DNA of 64,000 nucleotides from Anoplopoma fimbria (Eukaryota; Chordata; Actinopteri; Perciformes; Anoplopomatidae), in NCBI RefSeq assembly GCF_027596085.1, contig NC_072451.1, positions 5,652,231-5,716,230 of the forward strand, given 5' to 3'. How positions within the stretch are numbered: position 1 is the stretch's first letter; each line of letters starts with the position of its first letter. This document shows, piece after piece, positions 11,501 through 21,743 of this stretch. A program made the position numbers and the translations under genes. Under the pieces are notes generated by a model. The model saw only the letters and a list, made by a program, of their open reading frames with translations, was not told the origin of the DNA and ran no database searches.

Positions 11501-14500
11501 AGGAGGAATTTTGGATATCTCTCATAAATCAAAGAATACTGTCAACAACCATAAAAAAAAAAAAAAAGAAAAAACGGCCTTTAAAGATATGAAACGTTAA
11601 TTTGAAAAACACTACAGGTGAATAAGGTAAAAAACTAAAACATGAAACTTCCACAGTTCGTTACTGATATTAAGACAATTATTTCTTGTATTTCAAGATA
11701 CTGAAGAATTATCTAAAGTCATCTTGAGGATTATGACCCTCAATGCTTTCGGGGTCAGACTTCTGCCTTCTCTGTCCTAAATATCTGTTCTATCGTTTCA
11801 GATCAAGAAGAGGGATCCCTCCTTTGCCCCTCAGTCTCTCCTGGATTTTGGATCGGGGTTGGGAACAGTTGCCTGGTTAGTGTAAAAAAACTGATTCAAC
11901 ATTAAAAGCATTCTCATTTCAATTATGAGACTATGAAGTGAGCCTCTCTGTTTCTCCCACAGGGCGTCACACTCGTGCTGGGGCGACACTTTGAAGGAGA
12001 TGGTGTGTGTGGACAGCTCTGGACCCATGAACGTTCTGGCAGAACGACTTCTCAAAGGTGAACACTCAACTTTGTATTTGATTTGTAAAAAAAAAAAAAA
12101 AAAAAAATCTTCTCAAAAACGTGATCCGAGGATCTAAGTGTTTGTTTTTTCATGTTGAGCAGGTGATGACGAAAGAGCTGAACCTCACATCAAACAAGTC
12201 TATTTCAGACAGTTCCTCCCTGTCTCGCCTAAGGTAAAACCCTCTGCTTTTTTATTTCAGCAACAAAGAAAAACATTTCATATACTCAAAACATATATTT
12301 ATTCTAGCCTTCAATTTTGAAATTCCAAACAAATCAGATTCTTGCTTTATATGCAACAAAAAAGAAAGGTTTCTTGCATTAGTAAAGATTTAGTTTTTTC
12401 TTAACGATCACATTAAAGTGCATGAATAGTTTGACTACAATCAGTTATACCTAAATGCATTTAAGCCCCACAGTAAGCCCATTGCACTGAAGATATAATA
12501 AGGTAATAACGAGCATCGTTGGGATTCTCTCTTTTACATTTATTTGTTCTTGGAACATTTTTCTATCAATGGAGCGACTTCACTTAAATCTCAAGGAGGA
12601 GGAGCCCTGACAGTCCTCTGTTTCTCCTTCCAGGTGCAGTTTGACCTCGTGACAGCAGCCTTCACCCTGTCGGAGCTTCTAAATGTGAAGGACCGAGAAG
12701 AGGCGGTGTTGACTCTGTGGAGAAAGACAAGCTCGTATCTGGTTGGTTGAAATAAAGACAAAACATCACTGAATGATGATGTGCACTTTCTTTTTTTATT
12801 ATGTTGTTGTCCGTGCACCTTTAGTGACACTATACTAGATCTGAGACATTTTTCCGGTACGTAGAAGTCCTCTCTTTTTCAAGACTTTTGATTTTGTTTG
12901 TTTTTGACATTTTATTTCTGTAGGTTCTGGTGGAAAATGGGACTAAAGAAGGCCATCAGATGCTTATGGAGGCCAGAGACACTTTATTAAAGGTGATCAA
13001 ATACAGCAGATAAGATGACACTTTGTGTTAGGTGCTGTTGTGTAAATTCTTTGACAGTTTATGGAAGCAGACTGATGACGTGCAGTTCTGTTTTTCCAGA
13101 AACAAGATAAGACTGTCCATGACACCAGACCAGCGTCCGTGTTCGCTCCGGTACGTTTGAATCCCTGCTGGTTTTAAAATATCATACTGTCAACCAGCTG
13201 TTTCAAAGTCTTCCTCTTTCCTTTTGTCTTTCTTCAGTGTGCTCATGAACAGTCATGTCCTAAACTGTCAAATGAGCCAACCACACCCTGCAACTTCCAA
13301 CAGATGTACCACCCTCTTCCTCTCCCCGGGGTAAGAAGCCGTCATCATGATTTTGTTCCAGTGTCAGACTTTGAAAAACCCTGGTGTAAAGCCACAGTAT
13401 CATCACTGCTCATGCTGACTTTCCTGTGTAAAACATACCAATTACAGGAAGCAATTACAGGATAAATCACAATTCTGTCCGACCACTTACTAACGGAAGG
13501 AAGCAAAAGTGTAGAGAAATTAAATAAAATGCAAAAAACAAGTCGGATATCATAGATAGATTCCACTTATTTATTACATAATTTATTTTCAGCACAACGA
13601 CCGGCACACGGAGAAGTTCAGCTACCTGATCATGACTCGGACACAACCAGCAGAGGCAGAAACAGAAGGTCTGGACTGGGCCCGGCTGATCGCACCGGTG
13701 CAGCGCAGAACAAGACACGTCCACTGTCGGATGTGCTGCCCTGATGGACAACTACAACACGTGGTGGTGACGGCACGAAAACACAGCAGGTAAAGGTTCT
13801 GCGGCATCACACACATACTGTCAAACTCAGCGGCAGCATCAGTTTACACAGTTTTGATTGGTGGTTGAAGCTTTGGTTTGATTTGTCCAGGAAAATGTGG
13901 TTCAAGAGCTCTAAGGGACTGAATGAGAAATATATGGTGCAGCAGCATATGACAGGTGTTTCATACCCCGTCTATGATGCACGTGCACTATTTTTATTAT
14001 AAGTGGTTTTATAGGATTAATGTACATAAATAGAAAAACTGTGTTAAAAGAAACAAAAATGTATATTCTTATGTTAGTGGCCATTAGGACTGTGTATTGG
14101 TTGAATTTGGGTTTGATTTAGTTGAGCCAGTAAATGAGTTTACACTGATATAAAAATATATTTGAATTTAACAAAGTAAGCCAAACTTTTCCTAAATAAA
14201 ATGATACAAAATGTGTATTTTTTAAATTTGAATCAGGAACTATGTTTAAAGAATAAGTACCACAAATCTACCAGACATTTAATAATACATTGTCACAGAC
14301 ACATTTCCAGAATATTGATACCCAGTCCCTGTAGTGATGTTATTGGTGAGCTGCTTTTATTGGACACTGATTGAGCTCATTCTCCAATGTGTCTCTGACC
14401 ACAGCACCGTGTAATTTGACTGAAATGGGTTTCATTTTCTTTAACCAGAGATGTGTACCGCTGTGCCCGGAGCAGCGACTGGGGAGATCAACTGCCGATC

Positions 14501-14542
14501 ATTCAGAGAGCAGATGACGACGTCCAGAGTGATTCAGAGTGA
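8550..14542 (+). CDS. mettl17: METTL17, methyltransferase-like protein 17, mitochondrial
   Basis: Fourteen exons join in frame: 8550-8618, 10152-10293, 10383-10532, 10640-10727, 11126-11207, 11802-11875, 11963-12057, 12163-12233, 12634-12741, 12924-12992, 13100-13150, 13238-13330, 13593-13789 and 14449-14542. They encode 460 residues, close to the human length (456). The N-terminus ([19 protein letters not shown]) is basic and uncharged for acids, as in a mitochondrial targeting peptide. The SAM-fold glycine loop is DFGSGLGT (192-199). Cysteines at 334, 340 and 351 and the cluster CRMCC (409-413) are in the region where METTL17 is reported to bind a 4Fe-4S cluster. The family assists assembly of the small mitoribosomal subunit; whether it still methylates is uncertain. 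All introns are GT-AG. Intron 1 holds two copies of a Tc1-like MITE. Confidence 0.95.
8911..9150. mobile_element. Tc1/mariner-like MITE, copy 1 (mettl17 intron 1)
   Basis: Terminal inverted repeats: tacagtaccagtcaaaagtt at the left and cttttgactggtactgta at the right, with TA at both edges. It is about 240 bp with no coding capacity. Confidence 0.85.
9394..9630. mobile_element. Tc1/mariner-like MITE, copy 2 (mettl17 intron 1)
   Basis: Nearly identical to copy 1, in the same orientation, about 250 bp further on. One base of the right inverted repeat differs (tgctactg in place of tggtactg). Confidence 0.85.
11330..11530 (+). repeat. Unclassified interspersed repeat, copy A (mettl17 intron 5)
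   Basis: Words such as ctgaacattg, aattcttgt and gacatattagagtcaaaggc recur in reverse complement at 28570-28780, with about 75-80% similarity by eye. Confidence 0.5.
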
Positions 14543-14707
14543 TGATTCAGCGACAAAGAGACATTTTCTGTAGACTTTTGAAACATCCTAAATCTGAGAT
14601 GAGGCTGCATACAGAGGACTCATCGTTGTTTTTGATGAACAGAACATCTGCGTTTCCTCACTGGATTTGTTAAAATACTCACTAATTTGTCTACCTCTGA
14701 TTACTCC

Positions 14708-14713
14708 AATAAA
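14708..14713 (+). terminator. mettl17: mettl17 polyadenylation signal
   Basis: An AATAAA hexamer lies 166 bp after the mettl17 stop codon. The signal of the convergent sdr39u1 gene starts only about 30 bp further on, so the two transcript ends abut or overlap. Confidence 0.7.
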
Positions 14714-14741
14714 AAGTCAAAACATAAGTTCTTTAACCAGC

Positions 14742-14747
14742 TTTATT
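14742..14747 (-). terminator. sdr39u1: sdr39u1 polyadenylation signal
   Basis: TTTATT on the plus strand is AATAAA on the minus strand, downstream of the sdr39u1 stop at 15459. It implies a 3' UTR of about 0.7 kb (14.73-15.46 kb). I see no other coding content in 14543-15458. Confidence 0.55.
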
Positions 14748-15458
14748 ATGCACCACCTTCAACAAATCAAAGTCCATTTCTTATAACAAGTATGCAGCAA
14801 TTTGGACAGTAATGTGATATTTAAAAGTCACAAAATGGAGAGTAAGACATTTCCTCCTGCGTGTTTAAGTACTTCAGGTGAAAGTTCATCAATATCATCC
14901 CTTTAACGAAGGAAGTCCAAAAGCACCACTGTTCATTATGGTTATTTTCTATTGCATAAACCTTAAATGCATGTGATCATGTAGGAATGATTACACTGAT
15001 GTTGTATAGACAAAGCAATGAATCGATATTGGTATAATCGTTGCAGCTCTACTGCCCAGCTTATCCAGACTGCAGTTCACACATGACAGAGTTTATCTTC
15101 TCTGCTCAAGTTGTGATTTTATCACTTTCATTTTTTGCCTCATGAAGTCCTTCAGCACCTGAACAATCTGATCCCAGTGTGCACTAAATGCATGCTGTAA
15201 CGCATCACACCTGTATTTGTCTTTTGAGTCTAGGTTTTTCTATGTAATGCTTAGCATGAAAAAACTCTCCTCATTCATATGTGGTCTGATGTAATATGAA
15301 AAACATTTTCCAAGCAGTCCTCAGACCCATTTGTGATCCAGAGTTGTGGTTCAACACTTGATTTGAGCTGTCATATTTGTTAAAAATCCTCCAATCCAGT
15401 AAATATGAACACACAATTACAGAAAATCCTAAATCAGCGGATATTCTCTCAACATTTT

Positions 15459-18183
15459 TTAACTCCCAACAATCTCTTTCAGGGCTGAGCTCAAGTCCGG
15501 GTACTTGTACTCAAATCCGGCCTCTTGAGTCCTCTTTGGTATGACTTTCTGGCCCTGCATGAGCACCACGGCCCTCTCAGAGCCCATTAAGGTGTTCATG
15601 ACGAAGCCAGGCACGGGAAAAATGGTGGGCCTCCTCAGGACCCGGCCCAGTTCTTTAGTGAACTCGAGGTTGGTGTTCAGCACAGGTGCGACCCCGTTGA
15701 AGACTTGTGGCGAAGGCGATGGGGTGGCAGAGGGGGGCTCCAGGGCGTGGGCGATGAGTCCTGCCAGGTCTGAGACGTGGATCCAGGGAAACGGTTGTCT
15801 TCCTGACCCCAGAGTGCCCCCGAGGCCGAGCCAGAAGGGGAGCAGCATTTGCTTCATGGCACCACCATCGCGGCCCAACACTGCCCCTGGTGGAGGAAGG
15901 GAGGGAGGAATCAGAATCAGTAACAGTTTATTCCCACGTTTGCACATACAAGGAATTTGACTTGGTGATTGGTGCGTGACAATCAACACAGTGCTATAGT
16001 AAAAGACATCATTTAAGAATAAAAAATTCTAAATGTACAATAAAATATGATAAACTTACAAACAAATTAAGAGAATGTTAAAAGAAGTATGTTATTAAAG
16101 TGGCAAGTGTATATTAAAAGTGAAGAATCAATGTTTAAGATGGCAAGAGGCAAGATTTAGTTAAAGTTATGTTAAACTATTTAGTAAATAGAACTACAAT
16201 TAAGAGGAGTAACATCCACACAGACCACCCTGCAAGTAAATGTGTACTATAATAAATTTATGGTTTAGAAGAACGACATCAAAACAGTTTCAAATTTTGA
16301 TACAAAGCATCAACTGTTTTCAAAAGTGCTCAATCCACAGAAACATGACCTCACTATTATTCAAAATGTTCCATTGTTATTGTCTTTTGTGCAAAACATG
16401 AAGCAAACTGTGTTTTGTATGCAACTTCCTGATTCTGCAATATAGGCTTACTGTGCACTTAGTCAACAGGATTTTCTACTGTAACGTCAAGTGAAATATG
16501 GGTTTATAACGTACCAGACCTGATGACAACTTGTTTGGTGTTTTTTGTAACATTCTCAGGAAGAAGTGCCGAGGCCTCCCACTCTTTCACAAGTTTGGAG
16601 AGGATATCAAACGGAGTCCACTCACTGTCTTCTGTATACTCAGCTGTCACACTGGGCTTGTAACAACCTGCGGGTCAAAAAGCAAAGCAAGAAATTTACA
16701 ACAATGAATGTCAATGCCTATATTATCCGTGACTTAGTCAGGTCTGATTTAATACCGGCAAGAAATCAGAAGTTTTATTCTAAAGTTTTATTACTAGGCA
16801 GAAACTTACCTACACCTGATACTACGACCCAGGACTGAGGAGGACTGGAGGAGGCAGCAATGGCTTGAGCCATAGATTTTGTAGTGTCGATACGACTGGA
16901 GAACAAATCCTTTTTGTAGCTTTCATTCCACCTGAAAGCACAGATAAAAAAAGACAAGGTCGAGATCATGCTTCATTAAACCAGCTGACATAGAACCCAC
17001 AGAAACTGCATTATTATGTGCTTATTTTATTTGTTTTAAGTCAATCTAGACAAGAGGTCACATGCGTTTTAATCAAATTCAAAGCGACAACTGAACCAGG
17101 ATGGGATGTTGACACCTGAACATCCCATCCATATGTGATTGTTGAACATCTCAATTAAATAATAGAGCATTAAACTGCAACTATAACAGCCTTGATACTG
17201 GAGGAAAGAGAGTAGATGTAAGTATTGTAGTTGTAGGGTCTCTTTGTGCATTGCTCACCATCGCAGTGGGTTCATCAGATTCTCTCCAGCCAAGTTGACG
17301 GCGCCCTCACATGGTGGGAGGCCATGAGACTCCAACTCACCCTGCAGAAGCACAGAGGAAAAAAAGTTTATAAGTGACTCTGGATTTAGAGAAAAGTACA
17401 GTGATCTGCAAAAGAGCAAAAATGGTAAATTGAAAAAGATTTAACAGACAATAAACCAAACAAATGCAGTTATGAATCAGGACTTCCATGATGAGAAATG
17501 ACCTTGGTCCCTGCTATTTCACAACAATTGTGATTTATCCTGAGGTCATACCCATGTTATCTTCCCTGGACCAGACTGGCGAGATATCACCGTGACCTCG
17601 TGCCCTTTGTCTCTGAGCAGGCGAGTCAGCTCACGGCCCACGAAGCCAGATCCTCCTCCTACAAGTTAGACAAAGCAGAGACATGCTCATTATAACAGAA
17701 GAACCAAAGATGCACATGAAATCCATAATCATACATGGAAATAAGACAAAAGACAGTTGAGGTTATATTTGCACTATTTTTTACTAGAATATATAATATT
17801 GATTGTGCTGCATTATGATCTATTCAATACACAATGCAACCAATATGTGATTGTCACAAGAGTCAGAATGGTGCACACTGCGCATGCGTACTATACATGC
17901 TTACAAAACAGGGCTTCTGCAAACTTAGCTTTAGATAACAATTAAAAAGCACAATGACAGTTTTCTATGTTTATTCATATATGTGGCTTTTTAACTGTCA
18001 TTGTCAGGACGAACATAATAAACCACATATCTAACATGGTAAGTCACACAATGTCTATGGTCTATGTCTGCAATGCTAACGTGGGATAGCAGCTAGAGTT
18101 ATGTCACATTGACCTTTCTGAAGCAATAATCAAAAATATGCACATAATAATGAAATAACATACATACCTATTAAAACTCTCAT
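15459..18183 (-). CDS. sdr39u1: SDR39U1, epimerase family protein (short-chain dehydrogenase/reductase 39U1)
   Basis: Six exons join in frame: 18183-18168, 17658-17552, 17341-17259, 16931-16810, 16667-16515 and 15886-15459, encoding 302 residues. The N-terminus MRVLIGGGSGFVG is a Rossmann NAD(P)-binding loop split by intron 1. Family landmarks follow in order: GHEVTVISR, AVNLAGENL, NPLRWWNESY, VVSGVG, KQVVIRSGAVLGR, GGAMKQMLLPF, PWIHVSDLAGLI, VFNGVAP and a C-terminal GQKVIPKRTQEAGF with LSSALKEIVGS. The length matches the family (about 290-320). The biochemical substrate is not established; related bacterial and plant proteins act in cell division or plastids. Intron 5 (15887-16514) contains a LINE-like 3' fragment. 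The gene is convergent with mettl17. All introns are GT-AG. Confidence 0.94.
15907..16230 (-). repeat. LINE 3'-end fragment in sdr39u1 intron 5
   Basis: The stretch opens with agaatcagaatcag, then tttattcccacg and tttgcacatacaaggaattt. This resembles the reverse complement of a common fish non-LTR retrotransposon tail. The remainder is AT-rich. It was recognised from memory of teleost repeats, and the outer boundary is approximate. Confidence 0.5.
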
Positions 18184-19460
18184 GGTGGTTAAATGACTGT
18201 CCAATGTTGAATTAAATAACTAAACGTTGGTGCAGGTTACAGCGTTTCCTTCTGCACCACTCTGATGGGTGCCAGTGAGAGTTGTTTTCGCCTTTTTGGA
18301 CCAATAGGAGTTCCGTAGACAGGCTCATACGTCATTTTGTAGTTTAAGAACAAAACTACAGTATGTTTTAAAAGAACAGGTGCCATTCAATCATCTTATT
18401 AAATACACTATTTGTGAACATTAACTTACTAAAACAAAAGTGTGTTAGTTTAGTGGGTCAAGTGTTTTCATATCAAGGGTGGATGACATGTTAAAAAATT
18501 AATTAACTATTGTGAGCTGATGTATTAAGTTTAATTAATTTAGGTTTAACTCATGTAGTCTGAGGAACAGATATAGGTTTATTGATACAGTTTACACCAA
18601 TATGACAGTGAGATACCATCTGGTCAATGCAAACATTGTGAGATTATTGATATTATTAATTTGCTTGGATCTAAAGCTCCAAAAGTGCTGAGACAATTAA
18701 TTAGCTTGTTAAACCCTACAGAGTAAATATGTGGGTTGATAAGGGTCAGTTAAAATAAAATAAATGCATAAATTCTATTACAACTTTATGGTAAAAAAAA
18801 AAAAAAAAAAAAAAAAGGTAGGGTATTTGTGTTTTATGTGGGGGTAAATATGTTGTGGCTAAAATCTGTAAATGTCCCAATAAATCCTTTTGCTTTTGGG
18901 TAAATATGATAATTTTAATGGGAAATATTAATACACGCATTGATAGACTTCTGTCACTTCTGGTTTTTAGTTTCAAGGAAAGAAAGAAAACTCAGCTGCC
19001 AATATAGTCCAAAGACTAAACAAAACACACACAACAGACGGTTGGAGGAAGAACAGAAAAACACACAAACAAAAAATGGGAATATAGTAAACGACAATAT
19101 AAATCAGGATTTAATTAAATACCAGTATTTAAAAAATACACATTAAGCTGCTGGATGATTTTATATTTTTTTATATACATTTTTGTGCACAATAAAAAAA
19201 TGTATAAAAGAAAAAAAAAAGAAAGAAAGAAAATAAAAAAATAATTTAAAAAAAAAATAAAGAAAATAAAAAAAATAATGAATTAATAAATTAATAAATT
19301 GATAAATTGATAAATTGATAAATTAATAAATTAATAAATTAATAAATGCATTTTTAATAATGATATGCACTATACATGCTTTAGAGATAATTCGCTGTTT
19401 ATAATTTATTTAAACATGTGTTTTTACAACACTGGCTCTATTTTGTAGCCTTCTAGGCCA
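18184..19460. other. Intergenic AT-rich spacer with simple repeats
   Basis: No coding potential is seen. It contains the head-on promoter side of sdr39u1 (a CCAAT near 18299), a poly-A tract (18791-18817), an A/AAAG-rich stretch (19195-19278) and about eight copies of an 8-bp unit related to attaataa (19281-19347). It separates sdr39u1 from the snoRNA host gene, which runs in the opposite direction. Confidence 0.6.
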
Positions 19461-19463
19461 AAC

Positions 19464-19545
19464 CCGGAAGTGGCCTGTTTCCGGCAGAAACACGTGGTTT
19501 GATAAAGACATAAATTGAGCCTCAGCCTCATTAACTGTCTCTCTT
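19464..19545 (+). promoter_or_regulatory. TOP-type promoter of the snoRNA host gene
   Basis: An ETS site CCGGAAGTG (19464-19472), a second inverted one (tttccgg, about 19478-19484) and an E-box CACGTG (19491-19496) precede a pyrimidine run, ctctcttcctt (about 19539-19549). The run looks like a 5' terminal oligopyrimidine start. This arrangement is typical of snoRNA host and ribosomal protein genes. The start site is inferred. Confidence 0.5.
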
Positions 19546-20118
19546 CCTTGTTGCGGTGAAGCAGGTCGGACGTGCTGCTGCAGAGAGACAGAAAACCAAC
19601 GTGAAGCTTCTCTAAAGGTACATGTTCACATTCTGCATCACATTAGTTTGTTTATGTCACAGTATAGATATTTATTTATATCCTGTGTGTGTGTTTGTTG
19701 CGGTTATTTAGTTATTTAACATTGTGGCTTCAGTAGAGCCAAACCGACCGCATGGTCTGAGCTAATGAATGGGCACAGATGGGCCTTTACTCCACAAATT
19801 ATGGCTCAAATTGATGCTGTGTTTTGGTTACAATGACTTGATTTACTATCATAGTAAACCTCCAGCTGTATTTGATGTTGGAGTTTTTGTAGTCCTCTAC
19901 TTTAATGTTACTTTAGATTATTATAATTAAGTTTTAGGAGGATCATCTTGCACTCAATTGCCAGTTTATTCTGATCTAATGTCTAATGCAATAGCCCTGC
20001 AATACAGTTTTAAGTACATGAGGGTATATACATTTTGTTTTATTGTTTTGAGCAGAACTTTTTTTTTCAGTTTATAATAAATCCACTTTAAAATTTTGTT
20101 GTTCTGAATTACACCTTC

Positions 20119-20197
20119 AACCCATAATGATGATTCCGCATGTGAGTCCGTGTTTCACCTGAAACTAATGATTATTCTTTCACTGCACTGATGGGTT
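20119..20197 (+). ncRNA. Box C/D snoRNA with 28S rRNA D' guide
   Basis: A 7-bp terminal stem (AACCCAT at 20119-20125 with ATGGGTT at 20191-20197) encloses C box ATGATGA (20127-20133), D' box CTGA (20159-20162), C' box ATGATTA (20168-20174) and D box CTGA (20188-20191). Upstream of D' lies GTCCGTGTTTCA (20146-20157). It is antisense to the conserved 28S rRNA segment TGAAACACGGAC, as I remember that sequence, and by the five-nucleotide rule points at one A in it. The segment upstream of D has no target that I recognise. The spacing from the 3' splice site (about 75 nt) suits intronic snoRNA processing. It resembles but does not match U18, which targets the same helix with a shifted register. 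Confidence 0.75.
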
Positions 20198-20980
20198 TGA
20201 CGGTACAGATGCCAGTGAGGAAGCTCATGTTATTGCAATTTGAGACTAACCTGTTGTGATTTTGTTTTTAGGATTTAAGAGCCTGGACTGGATGCATCTT
20301 GATAAGGTCAGTATCTGTTTTTTGATGGATGGTGAACATTGTAACCACACATGATTTTTATGAGGTCCATGTGCATCAAATTAAGTCTGAATTACTAAAG
20401 TACTGCATTAAATCAAATCTGTTTTTGGACATTTGATTGTATCCAGATTGATTTTTAGAAAGTCTGCAGCAAAACCAAATTCCATTTCTTTTGCAAAGCA
20501 TATTTAAATGAATTTCTATTTGATCTTAATGAGGTAGTTGCACTTCAAGAGCACCACTATCTGAAGCCTCCAATCTTTGTGAATCAAAGATGTTTCAACT
20601 GTTCATTAATTCACCATTTTCTGTTTACAGGTAAAGGGAATGCTACATGAACAATGTCACAGCTGGATCAGATTTGCTGCCTCAAAATAAGGAATTATTT
20701 TAATCAACATGCACATTTATAAGATCTGCATTCTTAGACTATTATTGTGACTCTGTATGTATAAACACTGAAATTCACTGGTACATAAAGCTTATTGAGT
20801 TAAACTGTGTATTGTCTATTTGATTTGCATTTTATGTAGAGGTTGTAAATTAGATTACAGAATATGCAGAAATTCATCAGTAGTTGGATATTACTATAAA
20901 TCTAAGTAATGGCACATGGTGACGTTATAATGGGAGAAAAGCTGCATGATGTCAGCAGGAACCATTTCTATAAGCATTTT

Positions 20981-20986
20981 AATAAA
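20981..20986 (+). terminator. Polyadenylation signal of snoRNA host gene
   Basis: AATAAA at the end of predicted exon 3. About 30 bp further on, TTTATT (21018-21023) supplies AATAAA for the convergent ltb4r gene. Confidence 0.45.
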
Positions 20987-21017
20987 CAATGAGACTCGTT
21001 AAAAACAAGTTCTGCTT

Positions 21018-21023
21018 TTTATT
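21018..21023 (-). terminator. ltb4r: ltb4r polyadenylation signal
   Basis: Minus-strand AATAAA about 720 bp after the ltb4r stop codon. The interval 21024-21743 is read as its 3' UTR; it is AT-rich and has no other feature. Confidence 0.5.
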
Positions 21024-21743
21024 CTCAAAATATTTTACACTAAAGCTGAGATCCACATTGTGTAACAGCAATTTGAAATGATGGTAACTCAAAATTTAAG
21101 AAATGAAAGGTTTTCAGTGAAAAGGTTTGAAAAATAAAACTTGTTTGATAAAGAGCTCCAGCTCAGACATGTCGGAGAAAAACATTCTCTACCTTTCCAA
21201 GAATTGCAAGATTATAGTTTACAGACTGTTCAAACTAATGTATTTGGGGAGTTTATGAAGAAATGCATATTTGTAATATAAACACTATAAGCTCAGTTGT
21301 CTTTTGTTCTTTAGAAATGTAATTAATCCAAAGGGCCGGTTTGAATCCTATTAAGCATTTATAAGCACTAAGGATGTTCAATAGTTCAGAACAATGTAGT
21401 TGTAAGCAGATACTGTGGGTTATTGAATTTGTTTATAAACGTCAGTGGGAACCCATTTAATGACTTAATTATTTTCTGTAACTGACAAAATGTAAAAAAA
21501 TAAATTTTAAAAAGTATTTACAGTTCTGGTTTACAGGTCAGGTACAAACATTACTTTTTTTTTTTGTCCTTGCACATCTGTTTACCAGTCAAACTCAAGT
21601 TTCTTAGAACACAATATTATCTACAAAACAAAATACTTGCTTTTCTCAAATGTTGCTTTAACCAAAATATACACGCTCCACAAGTCTTTATAGAGATTTT
21701 CACTGTCTGATACTTTCATTGATGCAAAAAGTCCATTCAACGC

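Larger units (their letters stand above)
19539..21005 (+). ncRNA. Probable snoRNA host gene (spliced non-coding RNA, three exons)
   Basis: Predicted exons are about 19539-19617, 20272-20306 and 20631 to about 21005. The donors are AAAG|GTACAT and ATAAG|GTCAGT, and the acceptors are TTTTTAG and TTTACAG. AATAAA at 20981-20986 would end the transcript. The exons have no long ORF. The longest reading seen starts at MHLDK in exon 2 and gives only about 24 residues. Intron 1 contains a good box C/D snoRNA. The start looks like a TOP promoter. The structure matches GAS5-like host genes, whose exons are not conserved and whose product is the intronic snoRNA. I do not recognise a named orthologue. Confidence 0.55.

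Noticed and set aside
20307..20630. Possible second box C/D snoRNA in host intron 2
   Set aside because: Weak C-like (TTGATGG) and D boxes are present, but no terminal stem or guide could be found.
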